A DNA stretch of 38,644 bases from Actinomycetota bacterium. GTDB lineage: Bacteria > Actinomycetota > Nitriliruptoria > Nitriliruptorales > Nitriliruptoraceae. Below are positions 8,991 to 17,037 of the stretch, one piece after another. The notes below the pieces were generated by a model. That model was not told the origin of the DNA. It worked only from the letters and a program-made list of their open reading frames with translations, and ran no database searches. Each line of letters starts with the position of its first letter. Position 1 is the stretch's first letter. Made by a program: the position numbers and the translations under genes. The stretch is from contig JAFMLG010000010.1 in the NCBI GenBank assembly GCA_017852335.1, positions 1-38,644 of the forward strand, in the 5' to 3' direction.

Positions 8991-9536
8991 TCAGACGAGC
9001 CCGCGACGGGCGAGGCTGACCCACGTCCCGCCACCGACGACGAGGTGGTCGAGCACCTCGACGCCGACGACCCGACCGGCCTCGACGATCCGGCGCGTCA
9101 CCCGCTCGTCGTCCCGGGACGGCTCGGGGTCACCGGACGGATGGTTGTGGGCGACGACGACCGCCGCGGCGTTCGCCAGCAGGGCGTCCCGCAGGATCTC
9201 GCGCGGGGACATGAAGGTGTGGTCGAGCGAGCCGACGCTGACGGTGATGGCCTCGAGGACGCGGTGCTTGGTGTCGAGCATCACGGCGACGCAGTGCTCG
9301 CGGTCCGCGGCGCCGAGCAGCGGCACGACGAGGCCCGCGACCGCCTCGGGGTCGTCGAGGCGGTCGCGGTCGGTCGTCGGCACGCGGACCGCGCGCCGGC
9401 ACCGGGCGCAGTCGGGGGGACGCCCGGGCGCGGCGGCCGGTCGCCCGTCGGACGGCGCGGTCCGAGGGGCGACGGGCTCACCGCGCGCCGGGGCGACGGC
9501 GCGGGACGTGACGGAGGACGGGGCGGGGCGTGGCAT
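8991..9536 (-). CDS. radC: Short RadC-like JAB/MPN-domain protein
   Basis: A 181-residue protein whose C-terminal 120 residues form the RadC JAB domain. The metal motif is intact: H130-x-H132-x7-S140-x2-D143. Canonical RadC is about 220-230 residues with an N-terminal helix-hairpin-helix domain; here that part is replaced by about 50 Ala/Pro/Arg-rich residues containing C43-x2-C46. The role of RadC is unsettled; the old DNA-repair assignment is not supported, and the fold suggests a metal-dependent hydrolase. The ATG at 9536 has GGAG seven bases upstream. It stands between ndk and mreB on the same strand. Confidence 0.82.
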   Translation of the reverse strand: MPRPAPSSVTSRAVAPARGEPVAPRTAPSDGRPAAAPGRPPDCARCRRAVRVPTTDRDRLDDPEAVAGLVVPLLGAADREHCVAVMLDTKHRVLEAITVSVGSLDHTFMSPREILRDALLANAAAVVVAHNHPSGDPEPSRDDERVTRRIVEAGRVVGVEVLDHLVVGGGTWVSLARRGLV

Positions 9537-9594
9537 CGGCGGCTCCGGGAGGGTGGGGCGCGAGCCTCACCGTCCCGATGACCGTGCGCCAGCC

Positions 9595-9619
9595 CCGTCG
9601 TCGCGCCTGTGGACGACGG
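9595..9619 (-). terminator. Stem-loop downstream of ndk
   Basis: Perfect 8-bp arms (CCGTCGTC / GACGACGG) around a 9-base loop, 30 bases past the ndk stop on the minus strand. There is no T tract, as is common in very GC-rich actinobacteria. Confidence 0.45.
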
Positions 9620-9649
9620 CGGCCGATCCGACCCCGACGCGCGACGGGC

Positions 9650-10057
9650 TCAGGCCGGGAAGAAGATCCCGAGCTCGCGGACGGCGCTGTCGGCCGAGTC
9701 CGAGCCGTGGACGATGTTCTCACCGATCACGGTCGCGAGGTCACCCCGGATCGTGCCCGGCGCCGCCTGGAGCGGGTCGGTCGCGCCCATCAGGGTCCGC
9801 ATGCCGGCGATCGCGCCCTCCCCCGTCACGCGCATCGCGACCAGCGGCCCGGAGGTGATGAACGCGACGAGCTCGCCGAAGAAGGGCCGCTCGACGTGCT
9901 CGGCGTAGTGCTGCTCGGCCGTGGCGCGCTCGAGCGTGCGCAGCTCGAGCCGCTCGATCCGCCAGCCCTTCCGCTCGATGCGGCCGACGACATCGCCGAC
10001 GAGCCCGCGGGCCACGCCGTCGGGCTTGATCAGGACCAGGGTGGACTCGACCGCCAT
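9650..10057 (-). CDS. ndk: Nucleoside diphosphate kinase
   Basis: A 135-residue enzyme of standard length that transfers the gamma-phosphate of ATP to nucleoside diphosphates. The phosphohistidine is H117 in ENIVHGSDS, and the substrate-binding passages [23 protein letters not shown] and GTIRGDL are present. The ATG at 10057 has GGAG six bases upstream; a longer frame to 10264 reads into the end of folC and lacks support. Genes either side are on the same strand, but a stem-loop follows folC and another follows ndk, so it may be transcribed alone. Confidence 0.96.
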   Translation of the reverse strand: MAVESTLVLIKPDGVARGLVGDVVGRIERKGWRIERLELRTLERATAEQHYAEHVERPFFGELVAFITSGPLVAMRVTGEGAIAGMRTLMGATDPLQAAPGTIRGDLATVIGENIVHGSDSADSAVRELGIFFPA

Positions 10058-10112
10058 GCTCGCTCCGTCCTGCCGGGGGCGCACCGGACCGTGCGCGGGT
10101 GGGGTGCGGGGA

Positions 10113-10130
10113 GCGGCCGGGACCGGCCGC
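10113..10130 (-). terminator. Stem-loop downstream of folC
   Basis: Perfect 7-bp GC arms (GCGGCCG / CGGCCGC) around a 4-base loop, 12 bases past the folC stop. It probably ends the valS-folC transcript. No T tract follows. Confidence 0.5.
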
Positions 10131-10142
10131 GGGCGCGGGAGC

Positions 10143-11567
10143 CTAACCGAGGTCCGGCGCACCCTCCCCGGGGTCGCCGGCCCTCGGGCGGAGCGCCAGC
10201 GTCCGGACGTCGCCGGGCGCGAGCGGCGTCCCCTCGGGCGGCAGGAGCCGGTCACGGGCCGCACCGACGGCCGTCAGCGAGCCGGTCACCAGCACCGCGT
10301 CCCGCGGGCCGGCCACGCCGGTCGCCATCGCGAGACCCTCGTCCACGTCCTCCGCGACCTCGACCAGCACCCCCCGCGGCGCCCAGACCGCACGGGCGAC
10401 GGCGGCCAGCCGGGCCGGGTCGGCGGCCCGCGGCGACGGGGCCGGCGCGACGACCACGTGGGACGCGACGGGGCCGAGCGCGGCGCAGACGCCCTCGACG
10501 TCCTTGTCGTCGAGGCAGGACAGCAGCAGCACGACGTCGCGGTACCCGAGCTCGGCCACGGCGGCCGCGACCGCCGCGGCGGCGTGGGGGTTGTGCGCGC
10601 CGTCCAGCACGACGGCCGGCCCGGCCCCGACGACCTCCAACCGGCCCGGGACGCGGACGCGGGCGACGGCCTCGCGGAGGACCTCGTCCGCGACGCGATC
10701 CAGCGACGGCCCCAGCAGCGCGGCGACCGCCCCGAGCGCCGCCGCCAGGTTCTCGGCCTGGTGGGCGCCGTGCACCGGGAGGAGCAGCCCCTCGAGCCGG
10801 CGTCCGTGCAGGTCGACGTCGACGACCTGCCCCCCGGGCGCCGGACCCCGCCCGAGCACGCGGACGTCGCGCCCCACGACGGTCAGCCCGCCGCCGGCCC
10901 GCTCGGCCGCGGCCGCGACCATCGCCATGACCTCGGGGCGCTGCGCGGCCGTGACGACGTGGGTCCCGTCCTCGACGACGCCGAGCTTCTCGTCCGCGAT
11001 CGCCTCGGGCGTCGTCCCGAGCAGCTCGGTGTGGTCGAGGTCGACCGGCCCGAGCACCGCGACGTCGCCCCGGACGACGTTCGTCGCGTCCCACCGCCCA
11101 CCGAGGCCCACCTCGACGACGGCGACGTCGACCGCGACGTCGGCGAGGTGGGCCAGCGCCATCGCCGTCATGACCTCGAAGAACGTCACGCGCTGCGCAC
11201 CGGCGTCGTCCGCCGTCGCGCCGTTCCCCCCGTCGACGAGGGCGGCGAGCCGCTCGACCTCGGCGTGGACGGCCGCGAACGCCTCGGGGCCGATCGGCTC
11301 GAGGTCGACCTGGATCCGCTCGCGGACGTCCTGCAGGTGCGGCGAGAGGTACGTCCCGACCCGGAGGTCGACGCCGCCGAGCAGCGCCGACGTCATCCGG
11401 ACGATGGAACCCTTGCCGTTGGTGCCCGTGACGTGGACGCAGCGGTACGCGTGCTGCGGATCGCCGAGCAGCCCCACCAGCGCGGTGATGCGCGCGAGGT
11501 CCGGGACCATCCGACCGGGACCGCGCGCGGACAGGGCGTCGAGCGCCCGCGCGTAGGCGTCGCTCAC
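10143..11567 (-). CDS. folC: Folylpolyglutamate synthase / dihydrofolate synthase
   Basis: A 474-residue Mur-ligase-type enzyme that adds glutamate to dihydropteroate or folates using ATP. The P-loop VTGTNGKGS lies near residue 45, with [11 protein letters not shown] near 155 and the C-terminal-domain motif [14 protein letters not shown] near 320. The GTG start at 11567 overlaps the valS TGA (GTGA, 11564-11567), the usual valS-folC coupling. A longer open frame to 13115 is valS read out of frame. The last 30 residues (after TALRPRAGD) look like an unstructured tail. Confidence 0.94.
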   Translation of the reverse strand: MSDAYARALDALSARGPGRMVPDLARITALVGLLGDPQHAYRCVHVTGTNGKGSIVRMTSALLGGVDLRVGTYLSPHLQDVRERIQVDLEPIGPEAFAAVHAEVERLAALVDGGNGATADDAGAQRVTFFEVMTAMALAHLADVAVDVAVVEVGLGGRWDATNVVRGDVAVLGPVDLDHTELLGTTPEAIADEKLGVVEDGTHVVTAAQRPEVMAMVAAAAERAGGGLTVVGRDVRVLGRGPAPGGQVVDVDLHGRRLEGLLLPVHGAHQAENLAAALGAVAALLGPSLDRVADEVLREAVARVRVPGRLEVVGAGPAVVLDGAHNPHAAAAVAAAVAELGYRDVVLLLSCLDDKDVEGVCAALGPVASHVVVAPAPSPRAADPARLAAVARAVWAPRGVLVEVAEDVDEGLAMATGVAGPRDAVLVTGSLTAVGAARDRLLPPEGTPLAPGDVRTLALRPRAGDPGEGAPDLG

Positions 11568-14215
11568 GCGGCGGCGCCCCCGAGGGCCGCGATCCGTTCG
11601 GCCAGCTCGGCGGCGACGCGGAGGGCCTCCTCGTGCTTCCCGCGCTCGCGGGCGACGACGTCGGCCGGGGCGCGCGCGGCGAAGGACGGGTTCTCGAGCC
11701 GCTCCGCCACGCGGGCCGCCTCGGCGAGCACCCGCTCGCGTTCGCGCCCGAGCCGGTCGAGCTCGGCCGCGACGTCGATGACGCCGGCGAGGGCGACCTG
11801 GGCCCGTCCGCCGGGGAACGGGATGCTCGAGGTCCCGGCCGCCTCGACGAGGTCCGCGACGACCTCGAGCCCCGACAGCCCGGCGAGGGCCGCGACGAGG
11901 TCGGCGTGCGCGGAGAGGACCTCCCGGACCCCGGGCTCGGCGCCGATCGTCAGCGGGAACCGGCGGGACGGCGGGATGCGCAGCTGCGACCGGAACCGGT
12001 TGACCTCCCGGACCAGGCCCCGGACCGTCGCGAACGCCTCCGCCGCGGCGGGGTCGGGGCGACCGGCCGCCTCCGGCCAGGTCGCGACCATCAGCGAGTC
12101 GCGGCCACCCGCGGCGCCGGTCAGCGCCCGCCAGGCCGCCTCGGTGACGAACGGGATCAACGGGGCCGCCAGCCGGAGCGCGGCCTCGAGGACGTGGGCC
12201 AGGACCGCGCGGGCGTCCTCGGCCGCGACGGCGTCCTCGCCGTGGATGCGGCCCTTCACGGCCTCGAGGTACCAGTCGGCCAGCTCGTCCCAGACGAAGC
12301 CGTACAGCCCGCGGGCCACGACCGGCCAGTCGTACGCGTCGTACGCGGCGTCGACGTCGGCGTGGGCGCGGTGCAGCGTGTCGAGGATCCAGCGGTCCTC
12401 CAGCGCCAGCCGGTCGTCGGGCGGGAGGTCCCCGGGGCGCCGGCCGTCGAGGTTCACGATCGCGAACCGGGCCGCGTTCCAGAGCTTGTTCACGAACCGC
12501 TTCGCGCCCTCGACCCACTCCTCGGCCAGCGGCACGTCGGTGCCCGGTGCGGCCGAGCGGAGCAGCGCGAACCGGGTCGCGTCGGCGCCGTACCGCTCGA
12601 TGAGGTCGAGGGGGTCGATGACGTTCCCGAACGACTTCGACATCTTCTTGCCGTGCTCGTCGCGGACGAGCCCGTGGTTGTGGACGACGCGGAACGGCAC
12701 GTCGTCGGTGAACCACAGCCCGGCCATCAGCATCCGGGCGACCCAGAAGGTGTTGATGTCGTACCCGGTGACCAGGACCGTCGTCGGATACCAGGCGCGC
12801 AGCTCGGGCGTGTCGTCGGGCCATCCGAACACGGTGAACGGCCAGAGCTGGCTCGAGAACCAGGTGTCCAGCACGTCCTCGTCCTGCCGCCACCCCTCGC
12901 CCGGCGACGCGACCTGGACGCGGACCTCGCCGTCGGGGCCGTACCAGGCCGGGATGCGGTGGCCCCACCACAGCTGGCGCGAGATGCACCAGTCGTGCAG
13001 ACCGTCGAGCCACTCGAGGAACGACCTCGTCATCCGCTCGGGGACGAAGGTGACGCGCCCGTCGCGGACGGCGGCGGCGGCCCGCTCGGCCAGCGGTCGG
13101 ACCGCGACGAACCACTGGTCGCTCAGCCGCGGCTCGACCGGGACGCCGGACCGCGACGAGTGGCCGACCTGGTGGAGGTGCTCGTCGACGCCCTCGAGCA
13201 GCCCCTCGGCCGCGAGCGCCTCCTTCACGGCGGCGCGGGCCGCGAAGCGGTCCATGCCGGCGAACCGGCCGGCCGACGCCGCCATCGTGCCGTCGTCGGT
13301 CATGACGTCGAGGACCTCGAGGTCGTGCCGCTCGCCGAGGGCGAGGTCGTTCGGGTCGTGCGCCGGCGTGATCTTCACCGCACCGGTCCCGAACTCGCGG
13401 TCGACGTACGCGTCGGCGACGACCGGGAACGTCCGGTCGAGGAACGGGTGGCGGACGTGGCGCCCGACCAGGTGGGCGTACCGCGCGTCCTCGGGGTGCA
13501 CGGCGACCGCGGTGTCGCCGAGCATCGTCTCGGGCCGCGTCGTCGCGACGACCACGCCGGCCGCGTCCTCGGCCGGGTCCGAGCCGTCGACGGGGACCAG
13601 CGGGTACCGGAACCGGACCAGCTCGCCCCGGACCTCGCGGTGCTCGACCTCGATGTCGCTGAGCGCGGTGCGCAGCGCCGGGTCCCAGTTGATCAGCCGG
13701 TTGCCGCGGTAGATCAGGCCGGCCTCGTGCCAGTCGACGAAGACCTTCGTCACCGCGCGGTTCCGGGCCTCGTCGAAGGTGAAGGCCTCGCGCGCCCAGT
13801 CCGGGGAGCAGCCGAGGGTGCGGAGCTGGCGGAGGATCGTGCCGCCGGACTCCTCGCGCCAGGCCCAGACGCGGTCGAGGAACGCCTCGCGGCCGAGCTC
13901 CTGGCGCGACGTCCCCTCGGCGGCGAGCTGCCGCTCGACGACGGTCTGGGTCGCGATGCCGGCGTGATCGGTGCCGGGGACCCAGACGGCGTTGCGGCCC
14001 CGCATGCGGGCGCGGCGGACGATGACGTCCTGGATGGCGTTGTCCAGCGCGTGGCCGACGTGCAGCGACCCGGTGACGTTCGGGGGCGGGATGACGACGC
14101 TGAACGGCTCACCGGGGTCGTCCGGCTCGGCGTGGAACAGGCCGGCCGCCTCCCAGTCGGCGTACAGCCCGGGCTCGACGTCGGCCGGCTCGTGGGCCTT
14201 CGGGAGCTCGGTCAC
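11564..14215 (-). CDS. valS: Valyl-tRNA synthetase
   Basis: An 883-residue class I synthetase. The HIGH-type motif is H52-V-G-H55 in PPPNVTGSLHVGH; the KMSKS loop is at about residue 522. Between them lies the CP1 editing domain (TTRPETMLGDTAVAVHP). An anticodon-binding domain follows, and the protein ends in the ValRS coiled coil (LDRLGRERERVLAEAARVAERL) with its final hydrophobic helix. It charges tRNA-Val and edits mischarged Thr. I chose GTG at 14215 because GGGGGAG sits six bases before it and the next residues match the family start; the open frame extends to 14383 but reads low-complexity sequence. It is coupled to folC. Confidence 0.96.
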   Translation of the reverse strand: MTELPKAHEPADVEPGLYADWEAAGLFHAEPDDPGEPFSVVIPPPNVTGSLHVGHALDNAIQDVIVRRARMRGRNAVWVPGTDHAGIATQTVVERQLAAEGTSRQELGREAFLDRVWAWREESGGTILRQLRTLGCSPDWAREAFTFDEARNRAVTKVFVDWHEAGLIYRGNRLINWDPALRTALSDIEVEHREVRGELVRFRYPLVPVDGSDPAEDAAGVVVATTRPETMLGDTAVAVHPEDARYAHLVGRHVRHPFLDRTFPVVADAYVDREFGTGAVKITPAHDPNDLALGERHDLEVLDVMTDDGTMAASAGRFAGMDRFAARAAVKEALAAEGLLEGVDEHLHQVGHSSRSGVPVEPRLSDQWFVAVRPLAERAAAAVRDGRVTFVPERMTRSFLEWLDGLHDWCISRQLWWGHRIPAWYGPDGEVRVQVASPGEGWRQDEDVLDTWFSSQLWPFTVFGWPDDTPELRAWYPTTVLVTGYDINTFWVARMLMAGLWFTDDVPFRVVHNHGLVRDEHGKKMSKSFGNVIDPLDLIERYGADATRFALLRSAAPGTDVPLAEEWVEGAKRFVNKLWNAARFAIVNLDGRRPGDLPPDDRLALEDRWILDTLHRAHADVDAAYDAYDWPVVARGLYGFVWDELADWYLEAVKGRIHGEDAVAAEDARAVLAHVLEAALRLAAPLIPFVTEAAWRALTGAAGGRDSLMVATWPEAAGRPDPAAAEAFATVRGLVREVNRFRSQLRIPPSRRFPLTIGAEPGVREVLSAHADLVAALAGLSGLEVVADLVEAAGTSSIPFPGGRAQVALAGVIDVAAELDRLGRERERVLAEAARVAERLENPSFAARAPADVVARERGKHEEALRVAAELAERIAALGGAAA

Positions 14216-14291
14216 GCTGGCTCCCCCGCCGGTCCGGCGCGGCCGCGCCGGCGCGCCTCGTCCTGGTGCGGCGGTGCGCCGCGGCGGCGCG

Positions 14292-14297
14292 AGGCTA
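14292..14297 (-). promoter_or_regulatory. Candidate -10 box TAGCCT for valS-folC
   Basis: TAGCCT on the minus strand, 76 bases before the valS GTG. Its TAG is the stop codon of the membrane-anchored protein upstream (14295-14297). The distance leaves room for a leader; I see no T-box motif in it. Confidence 0.3.
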
Positions 14298-14960
14298 CTC
14301 GCGGAGGGCCGGCGTCCCCTCCCAGACCAGCTCGCCCCAGCCGACGTCGAGGTCCTCGACCCAGACGGCGGGCGCGGCGGCACCGGGCGGCAGGACGAGC
14401 AGCCGACCGGCGGTGTCGAGCAGCGCGAGGGTCCCGTCCGGCGCGGTGGCCGAGGCCTCGATCCGGTAGGCGTCCGGGGCGGCGACGCGCCAGACCTCGC
14501 GGCCGTCGGCGTCGCGGAGGATCAGCTCGCCGTCGCGGTGCTCGGCGCCGGCCGGCAGCCGGACCGCGGGGACGGGTGCGGACGTCCCGGACAGGGCCGT
14601 CCGGTCGACCGTCAGTCCGGTGTCGGGATCGACGGTCTCCCGCTGCTCGGCGCCGGCGACGTACCGCAGGACGAGGATGCCGGTCGCGTCCCAGCCCAGC
14701 AGCGGCCCCGCGGCGTCGAGCCCGCACCGGACCTCGCGGACGTCGCCGGCGGGCGCGACGACGAGGAGGCACTGCCCCGGCCCGTCCCGCCAGGTGAGCA
14801 CGGCGAGCCCGCGGTCCGGTCGCGTGGTCGCGTCCACGGCCGCCAGCGCCGGCGGACGGGCCAGCCCCAGGGTCGCGACGAGGACGACGGTCGTCACCAC
14901 GACGACCGCGGCCGCCGCGAGCAGCCCGATCGTCCGTCCCGGCCGGTCCGGCTCAGCCAT
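14295..14960 (-). CDS. Membrane-anchored protein of unknown function
   Basis: A 221-residue protein with a short basic N-terminus, one membrane segment (about residues 11-34) and an external domain of about 185 residues that looks beta-rich: repeated short strands such as LAVLTWRDGPGQCLLVVA, GILVLRYVAG and GTLALLDTAGRLLVLPPG suggest a partial propeller. I do not recognise a family. Its ATG lies inside the last codons of the next membrane gene upstream (8-base overlap, 14953-14960), so the two are translationally linked. It ends in TAG 79 bases before valS. Confidence 0.7.
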   Translation of the reverse strand: MAEPDRPGRTIGLLAAAAVVVVTTVVLVATLGLARPPALAAVDATTRPDRGLAVLTWRDGPGQCLLVVAPAGDVREVRCGLDAAGPLLGWDATGILVLRYVAGAEQRETVDPDTGLTVDRTALSGTSAPVPAVRLPAGAEHRDGELILRDADGREVWRVAAPDAYRIEASATAPDGTLALLDTAGRLLVLPPGAAAPAVWVEDLDVGWGELVWEGTPALRE

Positions 14961-15987
14961 CCGCGCCCCCGACCCGCAGGGTCGGGCCGGCGGCCGGTCC
15001 CGCGTCCCGGGCCAGCCCGCGGACGCGGGCCAGCCCCACGGCCAGCAGGATCAGGAGCAGCCCGACGGCGAGCAGCGTCACCGGCGCGCCGAGGGTGTCG
15101 GCGAAGAGCTCGAACACCAGCCGGGGCACGACGACGAACAGTCCGGCCGCACCGACGAGGAGCAGGTGGGGTCGGCCCGTCGGGACCGAGAGCGCGGCGA
15201 CGCCCGCGGCGAGGACCAGACCGAGCCACAGGCCCGGCAGGGGCGAGGGGGCGGCCGCCAGGACCTGGGTCGCGACGAGCGCGAGGGCGGCCCCGGCCAC
15301 CTCGGCGACGCGGGGCGGCCCGAGCCACCCGCCGGCGCCGGCCAGCGCCCAGGCCGTGCCGAGGCCGAGCAGCAGCGCCCCGACGGCGGTCTCGGACGGG
15401 GGCAGCGGCGCGACCGCGTCGATCAGCGCGACGCCGAGCACCCCGGCGGCGAGCAGCGCCGCCAGCTGGACGGGGGCGTGGCCGCGCCGGGCGAGGAGGA
15501 CCAGCGCGACGGTCAGCGCGGTCCCGGCCGTCCCGACGGTGAGCCACCGCTCGGGCAGGTCGAGGACGCCGTCGAGCAGCAGGGCGGCCGTCCAGGCGGT
15601 GCCGGCGACGCCGGCGGTCCAGAGCACGGCCCCGAGCCGGCGGAGCGGCGCGCCGGTCCGCGTGGGGACGGCCGCACCGGAGCCGAGGACGAGGACGGTG
15701 AGGAGCGCCGCGAGGGTCAGGCGCCCGCCGACGGCCAGCCGGTCCCAGAGGTCGTCGAGGATGAGGACGAGCGCACCGAGGGCGAACGCGGCCCCGACGT
15801 ACCCGACGACCTCGGCCAGCCACGGCCGCCACCCGACCCGGCGGTCGGCCCCGGCCCGAGCGCCGGCGAGGCCCTCGTGGCGGCGGATCCCGGCGGCCTG
15901 GGCGGGCGTGACGAGCCCGGCGGCCTCCCAGTCGGCCAGCCGCGCGTCGAGGTCCGGGACGGCGGGCGGGTCGGGCGCGACGGTCAT
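14953..15987 (-). CDS. DUF2157-like polytopic membrane protein
   Basis: A 344-residue protein. The first 35 residues form the amphipathic DUF2157-type segment (LADWEAAGLVTPAQAAGIRRHE); about ten to eleven hydrophobic helices follow. Function is unknown for the family. I chose ATG at 15987, which has GGAG five bases upstream; a GTG at 16002 in the same frame has no such site. It overlaps the following gene by eight bases, so the two probably form a small operon of membrane proteins. A TACGGT box lies 19 bases upstream. Confidence 0.72.
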   Translation of the reverse strand: MTVAPDPPAVPDLDARLADWEAAGLVTPAQAAGIRRHEGLAGARAGADRRVGWRPWLAEVVGYVGAAFALGALVLILDDLWDRLAVGGRLTLAALLTVLVLGSGAAVPTRTGAPLRRLGAVLWTAGVAGTAWTAALLLDGVLDLPERWLTVGTAGTALTVALVLLARRGHAPVQLAALLAAGVLGVALIDAVAPLPPSETAVGALLLGLGTAWALAGAGGWLGPPRVAEVAGAALALVATQVLAAAPSPLPGLWLGLVLAAGVAALSVPTGRPHLLLVGAAGLFVVVPRLVFELFADTLGAPVTLLAVGLLLILLAVGLARVRGLARDAGPAAGPTLRVGGADG

Positions 15988-16006
15988 GGTGGCTCCGGTC
16001 ACGCGG

Positions 16007-16012
16007 ACCGTA
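16007..16012 (-). promoter_or_regulatory. Candidate -10 box TACGGT
   Basis: TACGGT on the minus strand, 19 bases before the ATG at 15987. The identical hexamer stands 29 bases before floA. Confidence 0.35.
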
Positions 16013-16110
16013 CGCCCGTCCCGCGTCCCGGAGCGGATGTCCGGACGGTCGTGCGCCGACCGTGACGGGACCGGGACGGCGTCGTCGGCCGCGGACGGCC
16101 CCGGACGCGG

Positions 16111-16138
16111 CGAGGGGGGCGCCGGAGCGCCCCCCTCG
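16111..16138 (-). terminator. Strong stem-loop downstream of rhodopsin
   Basis: Perfect 12-bp arms (CGAGGGGGGCGC / GCGCCCCCCTCG) with a 4-base loop, 21 bases past the rhodopsin stop. It is the strongest simple hairpin I found here. No T tract follows on the minus strand, but its strength and place suggest it ends the rhodopsin transcript and shields the membrane-protein pair downstream. Confidence 0.7.
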
Positions 16139-16159
16139 GCCGGTGATCCGGCGCTGCGG

Positions 16160-16903
16160 TCAGTGGGACGCGCCCACGCCGAGCTCGGTCTTGACCTTCG
16201 CGACGTGGTGGATCATGAGGCCGTACCCCGCCTTCGCCGTGATGTCGGCGATGGCGTACCCGACGTTGACCAGGACGAAGCCGAGCGCGGCGTCGTCGAG
16301 CAGGATCGGGAACAGGTAGGCGATCGGGTAGAACGACCACGTGACGAGCAGGACGGTGCGCAGCGAGCGCAGCGTCGACTGCACCTCGGGCCGCTCGGCC
16401 GCGATCTGCTTCGAGAGCTCGCCGAACAGCGTGGCGAGGATCAGGACGAAGAAGACCATCGAGAGGGCCCAGAAGATCCACTTGGTGGTGGTGTCGGCCG
16501 AGATCTCGCCCGGGTAGCCCAGCGCGATCATCGCGGCCGAGTACGGGACGAGCTTCATGAGCAGCGACTTGCGACGCTCGGCCGCGATCGAGAGCACGAG
16601 CACGAGCTCGGTGAGGAGCAGCGGGACCGTGACGACCCAGTCGACGTAGCGGTAGGCCTCGTTGAACAGGCCCTCGCCCATCGCGGCCTTCTCGAACGAC
16701 TGCATGATGCGGAAGTAGTGGTAGCCGGCGATCGTGACGATGACGCCGGAGATGGTGACGGCCATCCGGTAGACCGGGGCCACGTCCATCCGGCTGATGA
16801 AGAAGAACAGGGCGCTGCCGAGGAATACGGCGAAGGTGAGCGAGAAGAACCCGCCCACGACGTTGATCTCGGTGGCGCTCAGTCCGAGGGTGGAGACGTC
16901 CAT
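16160..16903 (-). CDS. Actinorhodopsin-type light-driven proton pump
   Basis: A 247-residue type I microbial rhodopsin with seven membrane helices. K224 in DITAKAGYG is the retinal Schiff-base lysine, with counter-ion D220. In helix C, R85-Y-V-D88-W-x2-T92-x6-E99 gives the D-T-E triad of outward proton pumps (acceptor D88, donor E99). L96, at the proteorhodopsin tuning site (105), predicts green absorption. H62 matches the proton-acceptor histidine. W189-x2-Y192-P193 fits the retinal pocket, and GYPGE (129-133) is typical of the actino-/xanthorhodopsin group. Aligned on helix E, W145 occupies the site that is Gly in rhodopsins with a carotenoid antenna, so an antenna is unlikely (inference). 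The ATG at 16903 has AGGAG eight bases upstream. A hairpin-rich leader precedes it and a strong stem-loop follows. No retinal-synthesis gene is nearby. Confidence 0.95.
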   Translation of the reverse strand: MDVSTLGLSATEINVVGGFFSLTFAVFLGSALFFFISRMDVAPVYRMAVTISGVIVTIAGYHYFRIMQSFEKAAMGEGLFNEAYRYVDWVVTVPLLLTELVLVLSIAAERRKSLLMKLVPYSAAMIALGYPGEISADTTTKWIFWALSMVFFVLILATLFGELSKQIAAERPEVQSTLRSLRTVLLVTWSFYPIAYLFPILLDDAALGFVLVNVGYAIADITAKAGYGLMIHHVAKVKTELGVGASH

Positions 16904-16913
16904 CCGTGCCTCT

Positions 16914-17023
16914 CCTGATCAGGACGTGCGATGACGCGGGACTCCGCGTGGCATCGGGGGATGCCGTGGGGATTCGTCACCGGGGTGACGGGTGGATGGA
17001 TAGCACGGTCGGCGCCACCGTGC
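16914..17023 (-). promoter_or_regulatory. Inverted-repeat-rich leader of the rhodopsin gene
   Basis: Five perfect inverted repeats fill the gap between antiporter and rhodopsin. In minus-strand reading order they are 17023-17003 (7-bp arms, 7-base loop), 16990-16975 (CGTCACC / GGTGACG, 2-base centre), 16965-16950 (6-bp arms, 4-base loop), 16949-16934 (6-bp arms, 4-base loop, directly abutting) and the 10-bp palindrome CCTGATCAGG (16923-16914), which overlaps the Shine-Dalgarno. The first may end the antiporter transcript; the others could be operators or RNA structure in the 5' leader. Roles are inferred. Confidence 0.5.
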
Positions 17024-17031
17024 CGAATCTG

Positions 17032-17037
17032 ATTCTA
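17032..17037 (-). promoter_or_regulatory. Candidate -10 box TAGAAT for rhodopsin
   Basis: TAGAAT on the minus strand is the closest match in the gap to the sigma-70 TATAAT. Its TAG is the antiporter stop codon. It lies 128 bases before the rhodopsin ATG and would give a leader of about 120 bases that contains all five inverted repeats. No TTGACA-like -35 is visible. Confidence 0.3.

Noticed and set aside
10140-10145. TAGGCT at the folC stop as a promoter for ndk
   Set aside because: It fits the box pattern, but a 7-bp stem-loop that probably ends the folC transcript lies between it and ndk, 82 bases from the start. I mention it in a finding but do not list it as a feature.
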